A stretch of 64,000 nt of DNA from Ophthalmolycus amberensis (taxonomy: Eukaryota; Chordata; Actinopteri; Perciformes; Zoarcidae), in assembly GCA_024529925.1 (NCBI GenBank), contig JAFEUB010001065.1, forward strand, positions 769,501-833,500. Direction: 5' to 3'. Made by a program: the position numbers and the translations under genes. The notes below the pieces were generated by a model. The model saw only the letters and a list, made by a program, of their open reading frames with translations, was not told where the DNA came from and did not search any database. Positions 24,201 to 35,497 of the stretch are shown in pieces (within the stretch, counting starts at the first letter, position 1; each line of letters starts with the position of its first letter).

Positions 24201-25261
24201 TGCTGCGGAGCTAGCTTAAGCTTATAACTACACTGTGTGTACATTCCTGTGTGCCATTAAATTCCTGCCATTGTAAGTATACAGAGCCAATTACTGAAAA
24301 GAAGGGAATCCAAGCAGTCTAATGTTATTCAAAGTGATTCAATGGGTCTTAGAGAAATTAACTCAATCAACAGTGGGACTTAAATGGTTGTGAAAAGCAA
24401 CACTATGCTGGCTTAATTTATGACATGGAAATGTATGAGTGCACATACATACTCGTAAAACAGTGTCAATTTAGCTGCTGTCATAATGTCCTCCTATTAA
24501 ACCTAATGAGAATCCTTAAGAAGTTGTAAAACCCTGGCTGTGAGCCTATAATATTGTTTTTGAGTAACATGAATACATACAATTTAACTGCCCTGTCTGC
24601 TATAATGCTGCTCAGCATGTACTTTTCTTACACAGAGTACTGCCATTAAAAGGAGAATAAGAAAGACAAAAGCTGTGCCTTTGTACATCATTGACATTCC
24701 ACATTTCATGTGAACATTAGTGTGGTAGATCAATGTAATATTTTGCTTTGATGTCTTCTGGCAGCACAAGGAAATACACCTTGTCAGTGTTTAGACTGAA
24801 GCTGCATTCAGGACGACATTCCCATTGTTAATGAACATCGCCACACAGCAAACAGAAACACACTCGATCAATAGTCCACATTGTATCTGGCTACTCAATT
24901 TCAGCACCCTTGTTTATTGGCTTAGATGTGATGGAGTGACAAAGACCGTGTATACTGCATGTTGAATAGAGCTAAAAGAATACGGCGCTTGAGGGACAGT
25001 GGTGTACTTGAGAGAACAAATGTAGATTTGTGCAGCAGCTTGTTTTGCATGAGTCCAGTGGGATAGAGATCAGGTTGATATGCTGTTGTTGTCTGTGCTG
25101 TTCATAAGTGGTGTTGTGGTTGTTTTGTATACATGATAGTGTCCTGTAAATAGTCAAGGGTACACTACCAGGGTTTGAGAAAGAAAATCGGGCTGAATTT
25201 GTGTATGTGTTTAAAATTGCATTTGAACTGAGGGAAAGGGCGAAAGCAACAACATTTTTGC
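24201..25261. other. No gene seen
   Basis: AT-rich sequence with short frames and no recognised repeat ends. Confidence 0.45.
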
Positions 25262-25415
25262 CTACTACTGAATTTTATTTCTTACACTGTTTCTTTAATT
25301 GTTTTTAAATCTCCTTTTCTTTTGCCTTATGTTTTGATGCTTTTAATGGTTTTATGTGAAGCACTTTGAATTACCTTGTTGTTGAAATGTGCTATACAAA
25401 TAAACTTGCCTTGCC
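25262..25415 (+). mobile_element. L2-type LINE, 5'-truncated 3' end
   Basis: It matches the reverse complement of the 3' untranslated region of the 19141 element, from TACTACTGAATTTTATTTC to the tail ACAAATAAACTTGCCTTGCC. Only a handful of differences are apparent. This is a dead-on-arrival insertion of about 150 bp, in the opposite orientation to the large copy. Confidence 0.85.
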
Positions 25416-25529
25416 TATGATCTAAGGATGGTTTGTCTGTTCAACACTTTGCTCTCAATCAATAATAACTGATAAGAAATAATATAAAAATACTTTCTCC
25501 AAAACACACTTGTTAAAATAACAAGTATA

Positions 25530-25706
25530 TAAATGTGGCGCCCATGTGGTTTAGGGATTAATACGACAGCGTATTAGGGCCATTGTAGGTAAAAAAAAAA
25601 GAGGGTCGAAATATTCCAATAAAAAAAAGTCTGAATTTCCAAGATTAAAGTCATGAATTCATAAGAAAAAAAACCTTGGATTTTCTCCCACTTTAATTAA
25701 TTAAAG
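25530..25706. repeat. AT-rich repeat debris with a 26-bp perfect palindrome
   Basis: 25686-25711 reads TCCCACTTTAATT and then its exact reverse complement AATTAAAGTGGGA. It lies at the junction with the following hAT fragment. The preceding A-rich stretch (AAGTCTGAATTTCC, AAAGTCATGAATTC) resembles degenerate short-period repeats. Confidence 0.55.
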
Positions 25707-25839
25707 TGGGAAAAATATTTTTATAAATTATAATACATGTAGTGTATTTAAGAAAAAATATTAAATTATAAAATAGCTATAACTTTGTGATTCTGTTTAG
25801 GCCAGCAGAGGCCTTGCAGGCCCTGACGGCCCACCACTG
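25707..25839 (-). mobile_element. hAT family H1 (ZMYM1-like), terminal fragment, copy 1
   Basis: The end GGCCCTGACGGCCCACCACTG at 25839 matches, with substitutions, the 5' end of the complete H1 copy at 44010. So does the inner block GTTTAGGCCAGCAGAG. Only the first roughly 130 bp of the element remain, in minus orientation. The inner boundary lies close to the 26-bp palindrome. Confidence 0.75.
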
Positions 25840-25993
25840 CCCTAATGACATTTATGGTAAATGCATTCAAATGAGGTCAAAACTCACTTGTAGTATAGTG
25901 AACAACTTTATTTAGACATGTAGATGTGGATTACAGGTTACTTTAATTCAGTTTTTTGAACAAGTTGCAAATACATAACGTGTTTAAATTTGG
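25840..25993. other. No gene seen
   Basis: A short AT-rich spacer between two transposon fragments. Confidence 0.4.
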
Positions 25994-26613
25994 TTAGATA
26001 GATAGATAGATAGATAGATAGGTACTTTATTCATCCCCAGGGGGAAATTTGTATGTTACAGCAGCAAGACACACTAAAAAGCAAAGTAACAGAGTCACCA
26101 AAATATTAAGTATTAAAAAATGCATAATATATACAATAGAATAACAGAGTATGACAAATTAGATATCAGAATATAGAATATATAAGATAAAACAAAAATG
26201 CACAGTATATACAATGAAATAGAGTAGTGTTAAATTATCTGCCTAGGTGAAAAACAGTGAAAAACAGTAGTGCAAAAATTAAAAATCAACCCCAGCAAAC
26301 AACAGTGAAGCAGTGTGTAGTTATGTGGAGGATGATCTGGCCAGAGCTGTTTTATTGTAAGGTCTTATTGCAGAGGGCAGGAATGATCTCCTGTATCGGT
26401 CCTGTGACAGCGGAGCTGGATGAGTCTGTTGGAGAAAGTGCTCCGCTGTCCCTGCAGGAGGTGGTGGTCCGGGTTATCCAAAATGGATAATAGTTTCTTC
26501 AGTGTCCTCCTCTCCACCACCTCTTCCAGATAGTCTTGTTTGCAGCCAATGATGGAGCCGGCCTTCGGTTGAGTATTATGGAAACATAAAAATGCATTAA
26601 TTGCATCTGACAC
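25994..26613 (-). pseudogene. Non-LTR retrotransposon 3' end with (GATA)n tail
   Basis: On the minus strand the segment 26613-26365 translates to the extreme C-terminus of a LINE polymerase (RRTLKKLLSILDNPDHHLL, then QRSTFSNRLIQL). An AT-rich 3' region follows, ending in the ATCTATC repeats at 25997-26020. The plus-strand sequence TACTTTATTCATCCCCAGGG next to the tail is typical of fish LINE 3' ends. It is 5'-truncated and decayed. Family is uncertain (Rex/CR1-like). Confidence 0.65.
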
Positions 26614-27306
26614 TGCGAGTGCTGCTTGCAGCGTTGTCTATAACCACTCATTGCTCATTGAGTTTGGCTGTAACATTAGTATATCATTTAGTAAGTGGAC
26701 TGCAGTCAATGAACCGCAGCCTGTAAAGGCCCGCTGCAGACGACATGCTGGACTCAGTCCCCAGAGCCGGCAAGGCCAGTTCCAGCAAGTTCCTTTTTCT
26801 GGCTTGATCCAGACATGTTATCTATCAAATATGGAGATGATTGCTAAGAACTTGCAGCTGATTTGGTCATATTTGTCTGGACCCACAGAATGCAGGAAAA
26901 GGGAATTATTTCTGAGACTTCCCGTCAAAAACGTATTGCCAAAACTTAATGTTCGTCGAAATGCACCTTCAACACTGCACATCCTTGCATCCCAAGCAAT
27001 ACACCCACCAAGTGTGAAGTAGATCATATGAAAGGTTCTTTAGATACGCGGAGGACACACTCACATACAGACAGACAGCCAGAGATCCCTTACATGTGTA
27101 TGACATTATCTTTCTTTCATTTCATGTTGTAGGTGTTGGCTTCATGTATGTATATATGCTTTAGCATATGTCTGCACTCCTCTGCTGTGTTCATGTGTAA
27201 ATTAACAGATTGAACAGAAACATTCACATCCTTCCATATACCCTGCATACTCTCCCATTGAAGGGCGCCAAATGGGATTCTGTGCATTAGTAGCACACAA
27301 ACACTC
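26614..27306. other. No gene seen
   Basis: The plus-strand frame at 26651-27022 (123 codons) has no recognised domain and overlaps an equally open minus frame. I do not call it. Confidence 0.45.
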
Positions 27307-27318
27307 TCTCACACACAC

Positions 27319-27363
<45 letters not shown>

Positions 27364-27370
27364 CACACAG
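27307..27370. repeat. (CA)n microsatellite
   Basis: A CA run with scattered CGCA interruptions, about 60 bp. The Val-Cys frame on the minus strand is an artefact. Confidence 0.93.
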
Positions 27371-27484
27371 TGTATGGATATCAAGCTGAGCCCCTGATTT
27401 CCTTCCACTCTGACACATGATTTCCCTGGGAAGCCTGCGATACCACCCGAGAACAAAGGGGGACCTGAACGCAGCCGAGCGCCT

Positions 27485-27640
27485 ATCTCAGCACACGCCA
27501 CTGTTAATCAAAGACAATTAAAATGGTCACTGCCAGCAAAGGCAGCCATGATGATTTATGAATATATTACTGGGCTCATTTGTATGCCATAGATCATATT
27601 TGTTGGGCATGCTCCCCCTGAGGAGCAGGATCGGGGTTTC
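27485..27640. other. Candidate conserved non-coding element
   Basis: A stretch of balanced composition, free of repeats, with clustered transcription-factor-like words: GTTAATCAAAG, CAATTAAAATGG, TTTATGAATAT and ATTTGTATGCC. Nothing codes here. The call rests on appearance alone; a cross-species alignment would decide it. Confidence 0.25.
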
Positions 27641-27708
27641 TCCAAATTACTGCGTGGAGATAACAGAAACAGTATCTCTATCGGCTGGGAAGGTGATGTT
27701 TTTTTTTT

Positions 27709-27724
27709 GGGGGGGGGGGGGGGG
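27709..27724 (+). repeat. G16 homopolymer
   Basis: Sixteen consecutive G preceded by a T run. It is prone to sequencing and replication slippage and could form a G-quadruplex. Confidence 0.9.
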
Positions 27725-29685
27725 ATTCAAGGGTTCAACCTGTCCATGTTATCAAAGAGAAATAGGCTGCTCGCACAGAATCTGTGGAACAAACTTCAAA
27801 TATGTTCTCTATTGTGAAGCTCAATTTGTCTGCAGTGAAGGTTTTGAACATTTTATGAAACCTCATTCCGAAAGGCTTTGTTAAAGAATGAGTGACCATT
27901 GACACAGAATAAAGATTTAGAGCTGATAGCTGTGCAGTGACACTGCAGTCTGATCCAATTGTTTTTATTATTTGACCATAAGAAATAGAAGAATGACCAG
28001 CTTTTATTTGATAACAATTTGAATATTAGAACATCTTATCTATCATTATGTTATATATCATGTGGACAATTACAATATCAATATGGGTTTAACTGTAATA
28101 TGAAAATGTGACAAACTTTTACAAGGAAAGTCTTCATCTAACCAGGGTCGACACTTTAAGAAAAGCAAAAAGACAAGAAACTTCTCCAGGGCCAGTACAG
28201 TATTGGAAAAGCAGTAATTGCAGTCGGTGTGTGTGTGAGCGCTTGTGCCTGGGATGGAACTTGACCCAGGTCTGCTGCTGGTAAAGGACTGCAGCAGTCG
28301 GAGCAACACTATTACAGATGGTGATCTGATAAGCAGAGATGGAGGACATGGCAGAGGGAAGGTTTGCAGTGCTGGTGTGTGGAGAGGAGCTGATGAACAT
28401 CATTAATCTGTTGGCTGGCATGAATCATCACTCATAGATTGGTCAATAGGTGCCTCACTCACCAGCAAGCCACTGGAATCTAAAGAGCATGGAGGGAATG
28501 AATGAGGAAAGCCAAGATCTACTACTGTGGTGAGTGTGGTGATTCTGACTGGACACTTACCATCATGCTGACTGAGTGGCAGGGTCACAGCTCAAGTGAC
28601 TGGTGACGCCTTTCTTTTTGTTCCTTCTGACGGAATGGTGCTGTTTCTATCTGCATATGTATCTGTCATGCTCATCACAGCCAACATGCCAAATAACTCT
28701 GATCAAACATTTGTCCGAATCTTAGTATGCAGGATGATACACTTTTGACATGTTCTTAAATTGTATAATTCATTCATAAACTAGAACTGGTCTTCTTTGC
28801 ATTTTGGCAGTCATTTATTTTGTTCATGGCAACACTGTACTCACCAAAGTAATTGCTGATATCAGGGGACTCAGCAACATCCCTACAAGTCTGAGGAGGC
28901 AAGAAATGAAATGGTTTAGAGTCGAATCAATTGACTTTCTTGCCCCCTCAGATTTTTAGCGATATGCAATCGGACAGATCATAAACAGTTTATCCAGATT
29001 ATCTACATGACTTTATATGGAGGCAGAAAGAAAGGATGCACACTAAAAATGTTATAATCTCCTCGTTGCACATTGCACGTGAATAACTAGGGTAAGTAAG
29101 GTAAGTCAAAGTTTAGGCAGGTCTTTAGACTGTAATGGATGTTAACAACAAATAGTTCAGAAAATGTTACCATTCACCATTGTTTTTACTTTTAAATTGC
29201 AGCTTGTGCCCAGTAGGACTTTTTAGCAAGGTTGTCAAGTGACCAGGTCTACTCTGGATAGAAGCGATACAAATAAGATCGGATAGGATGTTTCCCATTT
29301 CTGAGCTGTTGTGATTGTGTTTGTTCAAGATCATCAAAGTCCTCTGAAACTATGAATTGATGCCATTTTCCAATGGAATCATTAAAATATTTGTACATGG
29401 ATACAAATAGTTTTCAGAGACTCATATGACTCAAAGACCCAAATGCACATTAGACTTAAAAGTAAACTTCGGCCCATCGGACATCAAGCACATTGTGCAG
29501 TTTTTTTATCTCAAGATTAGATACTGTACATACAAATGAAACCAGATGCCTCAATGTTGGATTTACTCACCTTGATTTTGTTAGGCTTGGGTTGTATCTA
29601 TTCTTTCATACCTTTCATTGGGGGTATGCAGCTAAAATGTTAATGCTTCATACTCATACTCATAATCACACTCACACACTCTTCC
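27725..29685. other. No gene seen
   Basis: Two kilobases with short frames only. I recognised no repeat ends, SINE boxes or exons. Confidence 0.5.
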
Positions 29686-30904
29686 TCTCTCTCAATTCAA
29701 TTCAATATGGCTTTATTGACATTAAAGTTTTTTAAAACTATGTTGCCAAAGCAACATACGAAAATGCACAATTATAAGAATATGAATATTAACATCACAT
29801 TATGATGCTGTATATAATGATAAAATACAAATATATTACAATTACATTTCAACTTTCTCTGCTTTCTATCTCTGACAGTAGAGAGATATTCTGCCGATTC
29901 ATCATCTCTTTTTAGGGCCTGATAACAAACTAACATGCTTTTCATTTCTACTTTCCAATGTTCTAAATAGTTTCCTTTATATTGTGGAGAGCAGCGTTGT
30001 TGTGACACTGGTCAGAGTGGGTTTGAGAGGAGGCAGTTAGCTTCAGCACCAGCTGACATAGGGGACTTTTTGGGCTCAGATCTTTGCTTTGGAGGGCTTT
30101 GCAGTGGAGGGTGACTCGGGGGCTGTATTTAAGAAACTTGACTGCTCTCTTTTCAATGTTAACTATCAGTGGGTATCTGCCTAATTCTACTCTACATGTA
30201 TTTAATTGTGTGTTTCTGCATACATATAAAATGTATCTACAGAAATCTGCATTTAACAATCCAACCGGTAAAGCTGTGATAACTGATGGAATCCCCATAC
30301 TTCACAAACGTACCACGCAGTGGGCTGGCTGACACGATCAAATATTTTAAGCCAGGTTCTAATTGGAATTTGGAAATTTTAAAATGTTTTTCTTACTTGC
30401 ATTTAAAGTTCTTAAAGCTTTTTCTTTTAGTACATTCACTGCCATGTTGAAAGTCCCTTATTATGGTTATACTGAGGGTGCTATAACTCATACTATGTTC
30501 AACGATATGGTTATTTATCATGAACTGGTATTTCTTCTCCTGATATATGAAGCATTTTTGAAGAACCTTGTCATTGGCTTTCTTAATATTTACTGGCAGG
30601 GCCCAGTTCTCACAGTACTTGTCTACTATATCCAGCTGTTGTTGTAGTCCTTCTTCAGTAGGAGACAGTAGAACCAGGTCATCAGCGTAAAAGAAACAGT
30701 TCACCCCCGGTTCTATAGGAAGAGGTGAGGAGCAGCACATTTAATCCAACTCAACCTCATTTATATAAACATTAAATGAAGTCTGACTTAAATTGCAACC
30801 CTGACGAACACCTTTTCTCTGTGCAAAGTATTCAGTTGGTTCGTCTCCAATTTTAAGAAGCCAATTGTTTTTTAAATGCATTGATTTAACCAGATTGTAC
30901 ATTT
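29686..30904 (-). pseudogene. Decayed non-LTR retrotransposon (RT and C-terminal domain), minus strand
   Basis: Reading in the minus direction from 30904, one piece contains a reverse-transcriptase block (AQRKGVRQGCNLSQTSFNVYINE, about 30760-30840; first part VRQGC). Another piece has the catalytic YADDLVLLSPTEEGLQQQLD segment (about 30625-30690). A C-terminal piece (29963-30298) carries ELGRYPLIVNIEKRAVKF, typical of fish LINEs. Several stops and frame shifts separate the pieces. The 3' end is the repeated TTGAA at 29690-29708. A SINE (30905-31113) adjoins its 5' side and forms the start of one apparent frame. The element is dead; family not assigned. Confidence 0.75.
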
Positions 30905-31113
30905 CAATCCCCGGCTCCGCTAGTCCATGTCGATGTGTCCTTGGGCAAAACACTTAACCCCAAATTGCTCCTGTAGCTGTTCCTACTGTGTATGAATGGG
31001 TATGAATGTTAGTTAGTCCTGATGGGCAGGTGTATGAATGGGTGAATGATGACATGTAGTGTGTGTAGTGGAAGACTAGAAAAGTGCTATATGCACAAGT
31101 CCATTTACCATTT
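30905..31113 (+). mobile_element. tRNA-derived SINE, family 1, 5'-truncated copy
   Basis: It begins inside the B-box region (TTCAATCCCCGGCTCC), continues GTCGATGTGTCCTTGGGCAA and ACACTTAACCCCAAATTGCT, and ends AAGTCCATTTACCATT. Copies of the same body lie at 32236 and 37890. It lies against the LINE remnant at 29686-30904, suggesting insertion into that element. SINEs use RNA polymerase III and rely on LINE enzymes. This copy has lost the A box. Confidence 0.75.
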
Positions 31114-32235
31114 GTATTACTTTATTTAGAATACTATAAAATAATGTACCTAGATGACTGCTGACACAGATGCCACGGTAATAACTACGGTTTGATTAGT
31201 CCCCACTGTTGTGAATAGGGGAAATGAGCCCTTTGCCCCAGATGCATCACAAAGGTTACCCAGAAAGGTAGAGACACATTAGTTGGCTGAACATGGACGG
31301 ATGTGCTGGTGATATTGGCAGAGTGGCAGTTAAACAATATCACGAGGCTATAAACTGCATTTGAGGTTCGAGGAAGGCTCACTTGAACCCCAAATACCTT
31401 CAAGCATGTCCTGTAACTTTATACCCATCACTTGTAGTTGCCATTTTTCTGAGTTCAGCTGCCTGTCGGCTGGTTTTTTTGGCTATTTTTCCTTCTTTTC
31501 AGATTGGCCGTACATTGGGTAATTGTGTGGCAAGTACAGGCAGTCCATTGCAAGCTCAACTTTTTTTTCAGAGCGTACTCTATGGTTAAGGCAAATCTGT
31601 GGCTACGGAGGGGTAGTTGGTTCTCTAGTTGCCTCGCCGTCCCATCTGGCCAAGTAGCTACCTGAAGATTACAGAGGAGTAAAGCTGGTTTCTTGTCAGG
31701 CAAATTTTGATTTGTTGATGTGCTATGGTTGTCTGTGCGCACCTGTGCCAGTGTGTAATATAATATAATCAATAATTGTTTTGCCATGCGTAAGACTGTG
31801 TTTTGTACTCCACTTGTTCAGCCTCTTAAATTGTGTATGTCTGGTTTTGATGATTTTCTGAAAGCGAGGAGGATTTAGAGCTCTGTAATCGAGAGCAGCA
31901 GCTGTGAAAAATTGCGCAATATTTTGGAATGGATATTGGTGACAAAGGAACGAAGGAGAACATTAAATCAATTTTGAAAGCTAATTTGATTGAGTTTTTT
32001 AAAGTCATGGTGTACCCTGTCTGTATGTTCCTGGTTTTACTGAGTTGTCTGCTCCTGGTGTTGCTGGTATAAATACTGGTCTAACTTTTGAGCAAAAAAA
32101 CAACTGCTGTTCTTACAGGGATGGTAAAGTTGCAGCGGACTTCAAAAGTTGCTCCAGTGTCTTCAGAATGGTCATCACAGTTGCACATGGCTGTAAATTT
32201 ATGTCCCAGCAATGTTGCTACCTACAATAATGATC
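31114..32235. other. No gene seen
   Basis: Unique-looking sequence with short frames on both strands and no recognised domain. Confidence 0.5.
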
Positions 32236-32395
32236 ATAGGCCACTGCGGCTCAGTAGTAGAGCGGGTCCTTCAGAGGATTGGAGGTTCGACCCGGCTCTG
32301 CTAGTCCATGTCGATGTGTCCTTGGGCAAGACACTAAACCCCTAATTTGCTCCCATAGGCTGTGCCTACGGTGTATGAATGATCAGTGTATGAAT
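32236..32395 (+). mobile_element. tRNA-derived SINE, family 1, 3'-truncated copy
   Basis: This copy keeps the tRNA-like head: A-box-like GGCTCAGTAGTAGAGCGGGT and B-box-like GGAGGTTCGACCC. The conserved body GTCGATGTGTCCTTGGGCAA follows. It fades after GTGTATGAATG and lacks the CATTTACCATT tail. It explains why no tRNA gene should be called here. Confidence 0.7.
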
Positions 32396-32888
32396 GGAAG
32401 GACATTTTGTCCAGAATCTGTGATGTGGTTAATTGCCTTCAGACAAGTGGTCAGTGGACCTTTAGATGTGGGCTCAGCTTTGCTGTTCTCTCAGGACAGT
32501 AATACTGATGATTTTGTCTGATGCTGGAGTGTGATTTGGTGAAGATTGAGGTCAAGGTGGTTGTGTGCCCCTCGCTGCTCTTGGAAACAGTCTGGGTGGT
32601 AGTCGTGTCTGGGCCGATATTCCTCCGCCACCTGACATCCTCACCTTGTTTTTCAAAACAGCCTGAATCTTGTCAGTCTGGTCCTCCGATGTCCTCAACT
32701 CCTGTTATGCCGACCATGAACAGAACACGGACACCTTAGTTCAGTAAGCCTCATCATGTGAAAATACATTGGTAGAACAGTGAGCTACACATTGTTTCAC
32801 AAGTGAAAAAAACCCCCAAAACACTGCTTTCACAACTGAAGATGTATTACACACGAGGGTTGCGTAGCCAGTTTATGTGCAAGGGGTT
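32396..32888. other. No gene seen
   Basis: Short overlapping plus-strand frames (32521-32739 and others) carry no recognised domain. Confidence 0.4.
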
Positions 32889-32893
32889 TATGT

Positions 32894-33570
32894 TGTTATG
32901 ATGTGGTGTGTTCATGGACCCAAATGCAGACTCAGGACAGCAGAGTTCTATTTCAAATCCAAGATTATTTATTTTTCTCAGTTAAGGGAAAAGACAGGAA
33001 ATGGATAAAGTCAACAGGAGGCGTCTCCACGCGCTCCGCACGGGTCCAAGCCGGAAAGTGGCTAATCCTACTGAGCGGCAGACGAAGCCGACAGAGAAAC
33101 TGTCGCAAGTCAATACGGAGACGCGTCCTCGCGCTCCGCTCGGATCCTAGCCGGAAAGTGGCTGGTCCGCGGCTGGCAGGCAGGCTGGATTGTCTGTGTG
33201 ATACCCGGGGCTCGACACAGGATCGCCAAGACTTCACAGTTAATCTCCGAGGAACGAACTGGAAGGCTTCTTCGTACAGGTGAAAACCCGAGGCTCGACA
33301 CTGTACGGCAGGCAAGTTGAAAACAAAACGGATCGTTAGTACCAGATCTTCAGAGAGTGAACAAACGGACAACTCACGGGTCGGAATACCAGGTTGCTAA
33401 ACGGACGGACTGACAACTGGGATGAGACTGACAGGAGTATTTATGTCAGCTGGAGACGATCACAGGAGATGAGCATCAGCTGTGCCTACGGAGAGAGGCA
33501 CGGCAGTGGGCGGGTTCGTAGGAGGACACTACTGAGGGAAATACAGCAGAGTTAGACATAGATCCTCACA
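32894..33570 (-). mobile_element. Solo LTR of an LTR retrotransposon
   Basis: A 677-bp unit starts TGTTATGA and ends TCCTCACA, that is TG...CA. It is flanked by perfect 5-bp direct repeats TATGT at 32889-32893 and 33571-33575. Read on the minus strand it has a TATA-like CATAAATA near 33440 and an AATAAA polyadenylation signal near 32965-32975, so the LTR points left. Internally two segments of about 55 bp are tandemly duplicated (about 33017-33070 and 33118-33170, sharing CGCGCTCCGC and AGCCGGAAAGTGGCT). GC content is well above the flanks. No gag or pol lies alongside. Gypsy-like by length and duplication size; family unproven. Confidence 0.85.
33436..33447 (-). promoter_or_regulatory. TATA-like box of the solo LTR
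   Basis: On the minus strand the sequence reads GACATAAATACT between the GC-rich R-like part and the U3-like end. Its position upstream of the polyadenylation signal in the same orientation fits a pol II LTR promoter. Inferred from position and motif only. Confidence 0.4.
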
Positions 33571-33575
33571 TATGT

Positions 33576-34050
33576 GCTTTTTGGTGGCTGATGCTGGAGG
33601 CCCGTGTTCGTAATGATTTGCTGTTCTGTTTCCCATTCACTGGTTTCCACTATCCTGCTCTGGCTTTCCCTTCAAGCTCTTAAGTTTGCTTCTCCAGGTG
33701 CCAATGGCTGCTTAGTTGAGGGCAGTGGCGAGAGGCCTTGTTGGAGAGACCAAGGAGAGAGGTAACAGTTTGTAATTGATTAGAGCACGGATTGTTGATT
33801 GATTAATTGACAAGACATAATGTATGACTTGAGGTTAGTCAACATTGTTGTATATACCTGAGTGATAGCAGGTTCGTGCAGGGGGTTCCGGTAGGACCCC
33901 ATTCTTATGGTGCAAGGGGGTGTCTCATGCATATAAGCCTCAGCAGCAGAAGCCATTTGTTGGCAGATCTCTTCTCACCTCATATCTTTGTGTTGTGGCT
34001 TCTGGTTGCTTTTCCTTGTTTTTAAAGCACAACATCAAGTAGTTCAAGTG
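33576..34050. other. No gene seen; TATA-containing stretch
   Basis: Contains GCATATAAGCCTCAGCAGCA near 33930 in front of a pyrimidine-rich segment, which looks promoter-like. It could be part of another LTR or transposon end, but I could not find its boundaries. Confidence 0.3.
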
Positions 34051-35051
34051 ATGAGACCCGAGTGGATCTACAACTCAACGAACACGTTCACAGGAGGACC
34101 TCTTTCTGGAACTAAAGGCACCGATGTTCTCTACAACTGTGGTATTAAACTCTTTGCTAACAAAGAAAGGAGGATGGACTTTGTCTTTAAGTGAACAGCA
34201 GCTTTGGTAAGTGAACTGCTTTTGTGTTTTACATCTGCAGTAGTGTTACTACTGTGTTCATTTGTCTATGGTGTCATTTTTATGATATGGTTAATATTGT
34301 TCCCTCTGATGTGAATAATATCTGAATGGCCCGGGCTCTTCAGTGTGCGGTGGAATACGTGTTTTAGCGCTGCAGTGTTGCTGGATTGATTTGTTGCTTT
34401 GTTGTTATATAAATATATGTGACTGGTTCTTGTGAGTTTGTTCTTGTCATTGTGTTAGTTACATTGATTTTGACTATTTGCATTGTCCGTTAATGATGAC
34501 GCATCCCGTCATGCGCGGGGTCATGGTCGGACATGTGATTTTCTCTTTCTCTTTGATTTCGTTTTCTTTAACAAAGTAAGAATTATGGTCTGGAGAAATG
34601 GGGATTGTGTGGCGATTGCTTTATCCCTGTTTGAATCAGTAGGGAACAACTAAACGCTGCGGGGAGATTTTGTAGCTTGTGTGCTGCTGTTGTTTTCCTG
34701 CTAAGCTAGTTTAGCACGCCTCCCAGAACACATGCGCCGCACCAGGGTACAATGTTTTGTTTCCAGGGTCAGAGTGTCTCTGGGTTGCCATGTTGAGCGA
34801 AGTCCACGAGAACATTATATTTCCCTTAATTTAAGCTTCTGCATTTTCCAAACGCACTAGTATTAGTCAAACGTATTGTTCGGTTGGTAAGCCTCGTACC
34901 GAACGGTTTAATATGAATACGTGTATCATTACACCCCAAGAAACAAATAATAACCCGTAGCTGTGGCGTCATAATGAGGTTATTAGGAGGTGGTTCAACT
35001 GTAGTAGGACAGCACTCAAGGCTCAGGTATAAAATGCACGGGCCGCCACTG
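34051..35051 (+). mobile_element. hAT family H1, 3' part, copy 3
   Basis: It begins at GAGACCCGAGTGGATCTACA, matching the transposase-derived block at about 48731 in copy 2, and ends GCACGGGCCGCCACTG. That end matches the 3' terminal inverted repeat of copy 2 with changes. The 3' half contains the blocks CGTCATAATGAGGTTATTAG and GTATAAAATGCACG shared with copies 2 and 4. The 5' terminal repeat and the start of the transposase are absent, so this is a truncated non-autonomous copy. Confidence 0.75.
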
Positions 35052-35070
35052 ATTTTCACACACCCACTCT

Positions 35071-35497
35071 CTAAACTACTGGCTTCACAGACTCCTTCCA
35101 TCCATTTGTTTGGCTTATTTTGAGCTTTGCCTCTTTAAGAGCTGTCCCTATTAGATTAAGGGTGAAGCTGATGTAGTCTTTGTCCCACTGGAACACCAAG
35201 GTCCACAAGCAGACAACATACACCAGTTGACAAACCGTAAATGCCACGTGTAATAAGGCATGGAGGCAAAACTGTGCCACGTCGTCAGCCTGTGTATGGA
35301 GAAAAAAGGGGATGACTGATATTGCACTCTCTTCACACAATGCTGCCGCTGCAGAAGAGTGGGACGTCAATTATGTACCATTATGGTCACCATGCAGCCC
35401 ACTAACCCGCGATGATCAGATTAGAGGTGTGTTGCTGATCAGGGAATGTGTCATCTGCAGTCTTAACACATTTAACACTGAATGAGCCGGCGAATAC
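35071..35497. other. Unassigned region 3' of the DIRS recombinase remnant
   Basis: A minus-strand frame (35071-35370, 99 codons) includes a hydrophobic run but no domain I recognise. By position, 3' of the recombinase in the same orientation, it could be decayed DIRS 3' sequence. Nothing firmer can be said. Confidence 0.3.

Noticed and set aside
32236..32310. tRNA-like A and B boxes
   Set aside because: The body and repeats elsewhere show a SINE. There is no acceptor-stem pairing or anticodon loop typical of a tRNA gene.
33110..33372. Overlapping frames of 63-135 codons in GC-rich DNA
   Set aside because: They lie wholly inside the solo LTR and reflect its GC content and tandem duplication.
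35071..35370. 99-codon minus frame with a hydrophobic run as a possible membrane-protein exon
   Set aside because: No known family, no splice sites I trust, and it lies between transposon relics.
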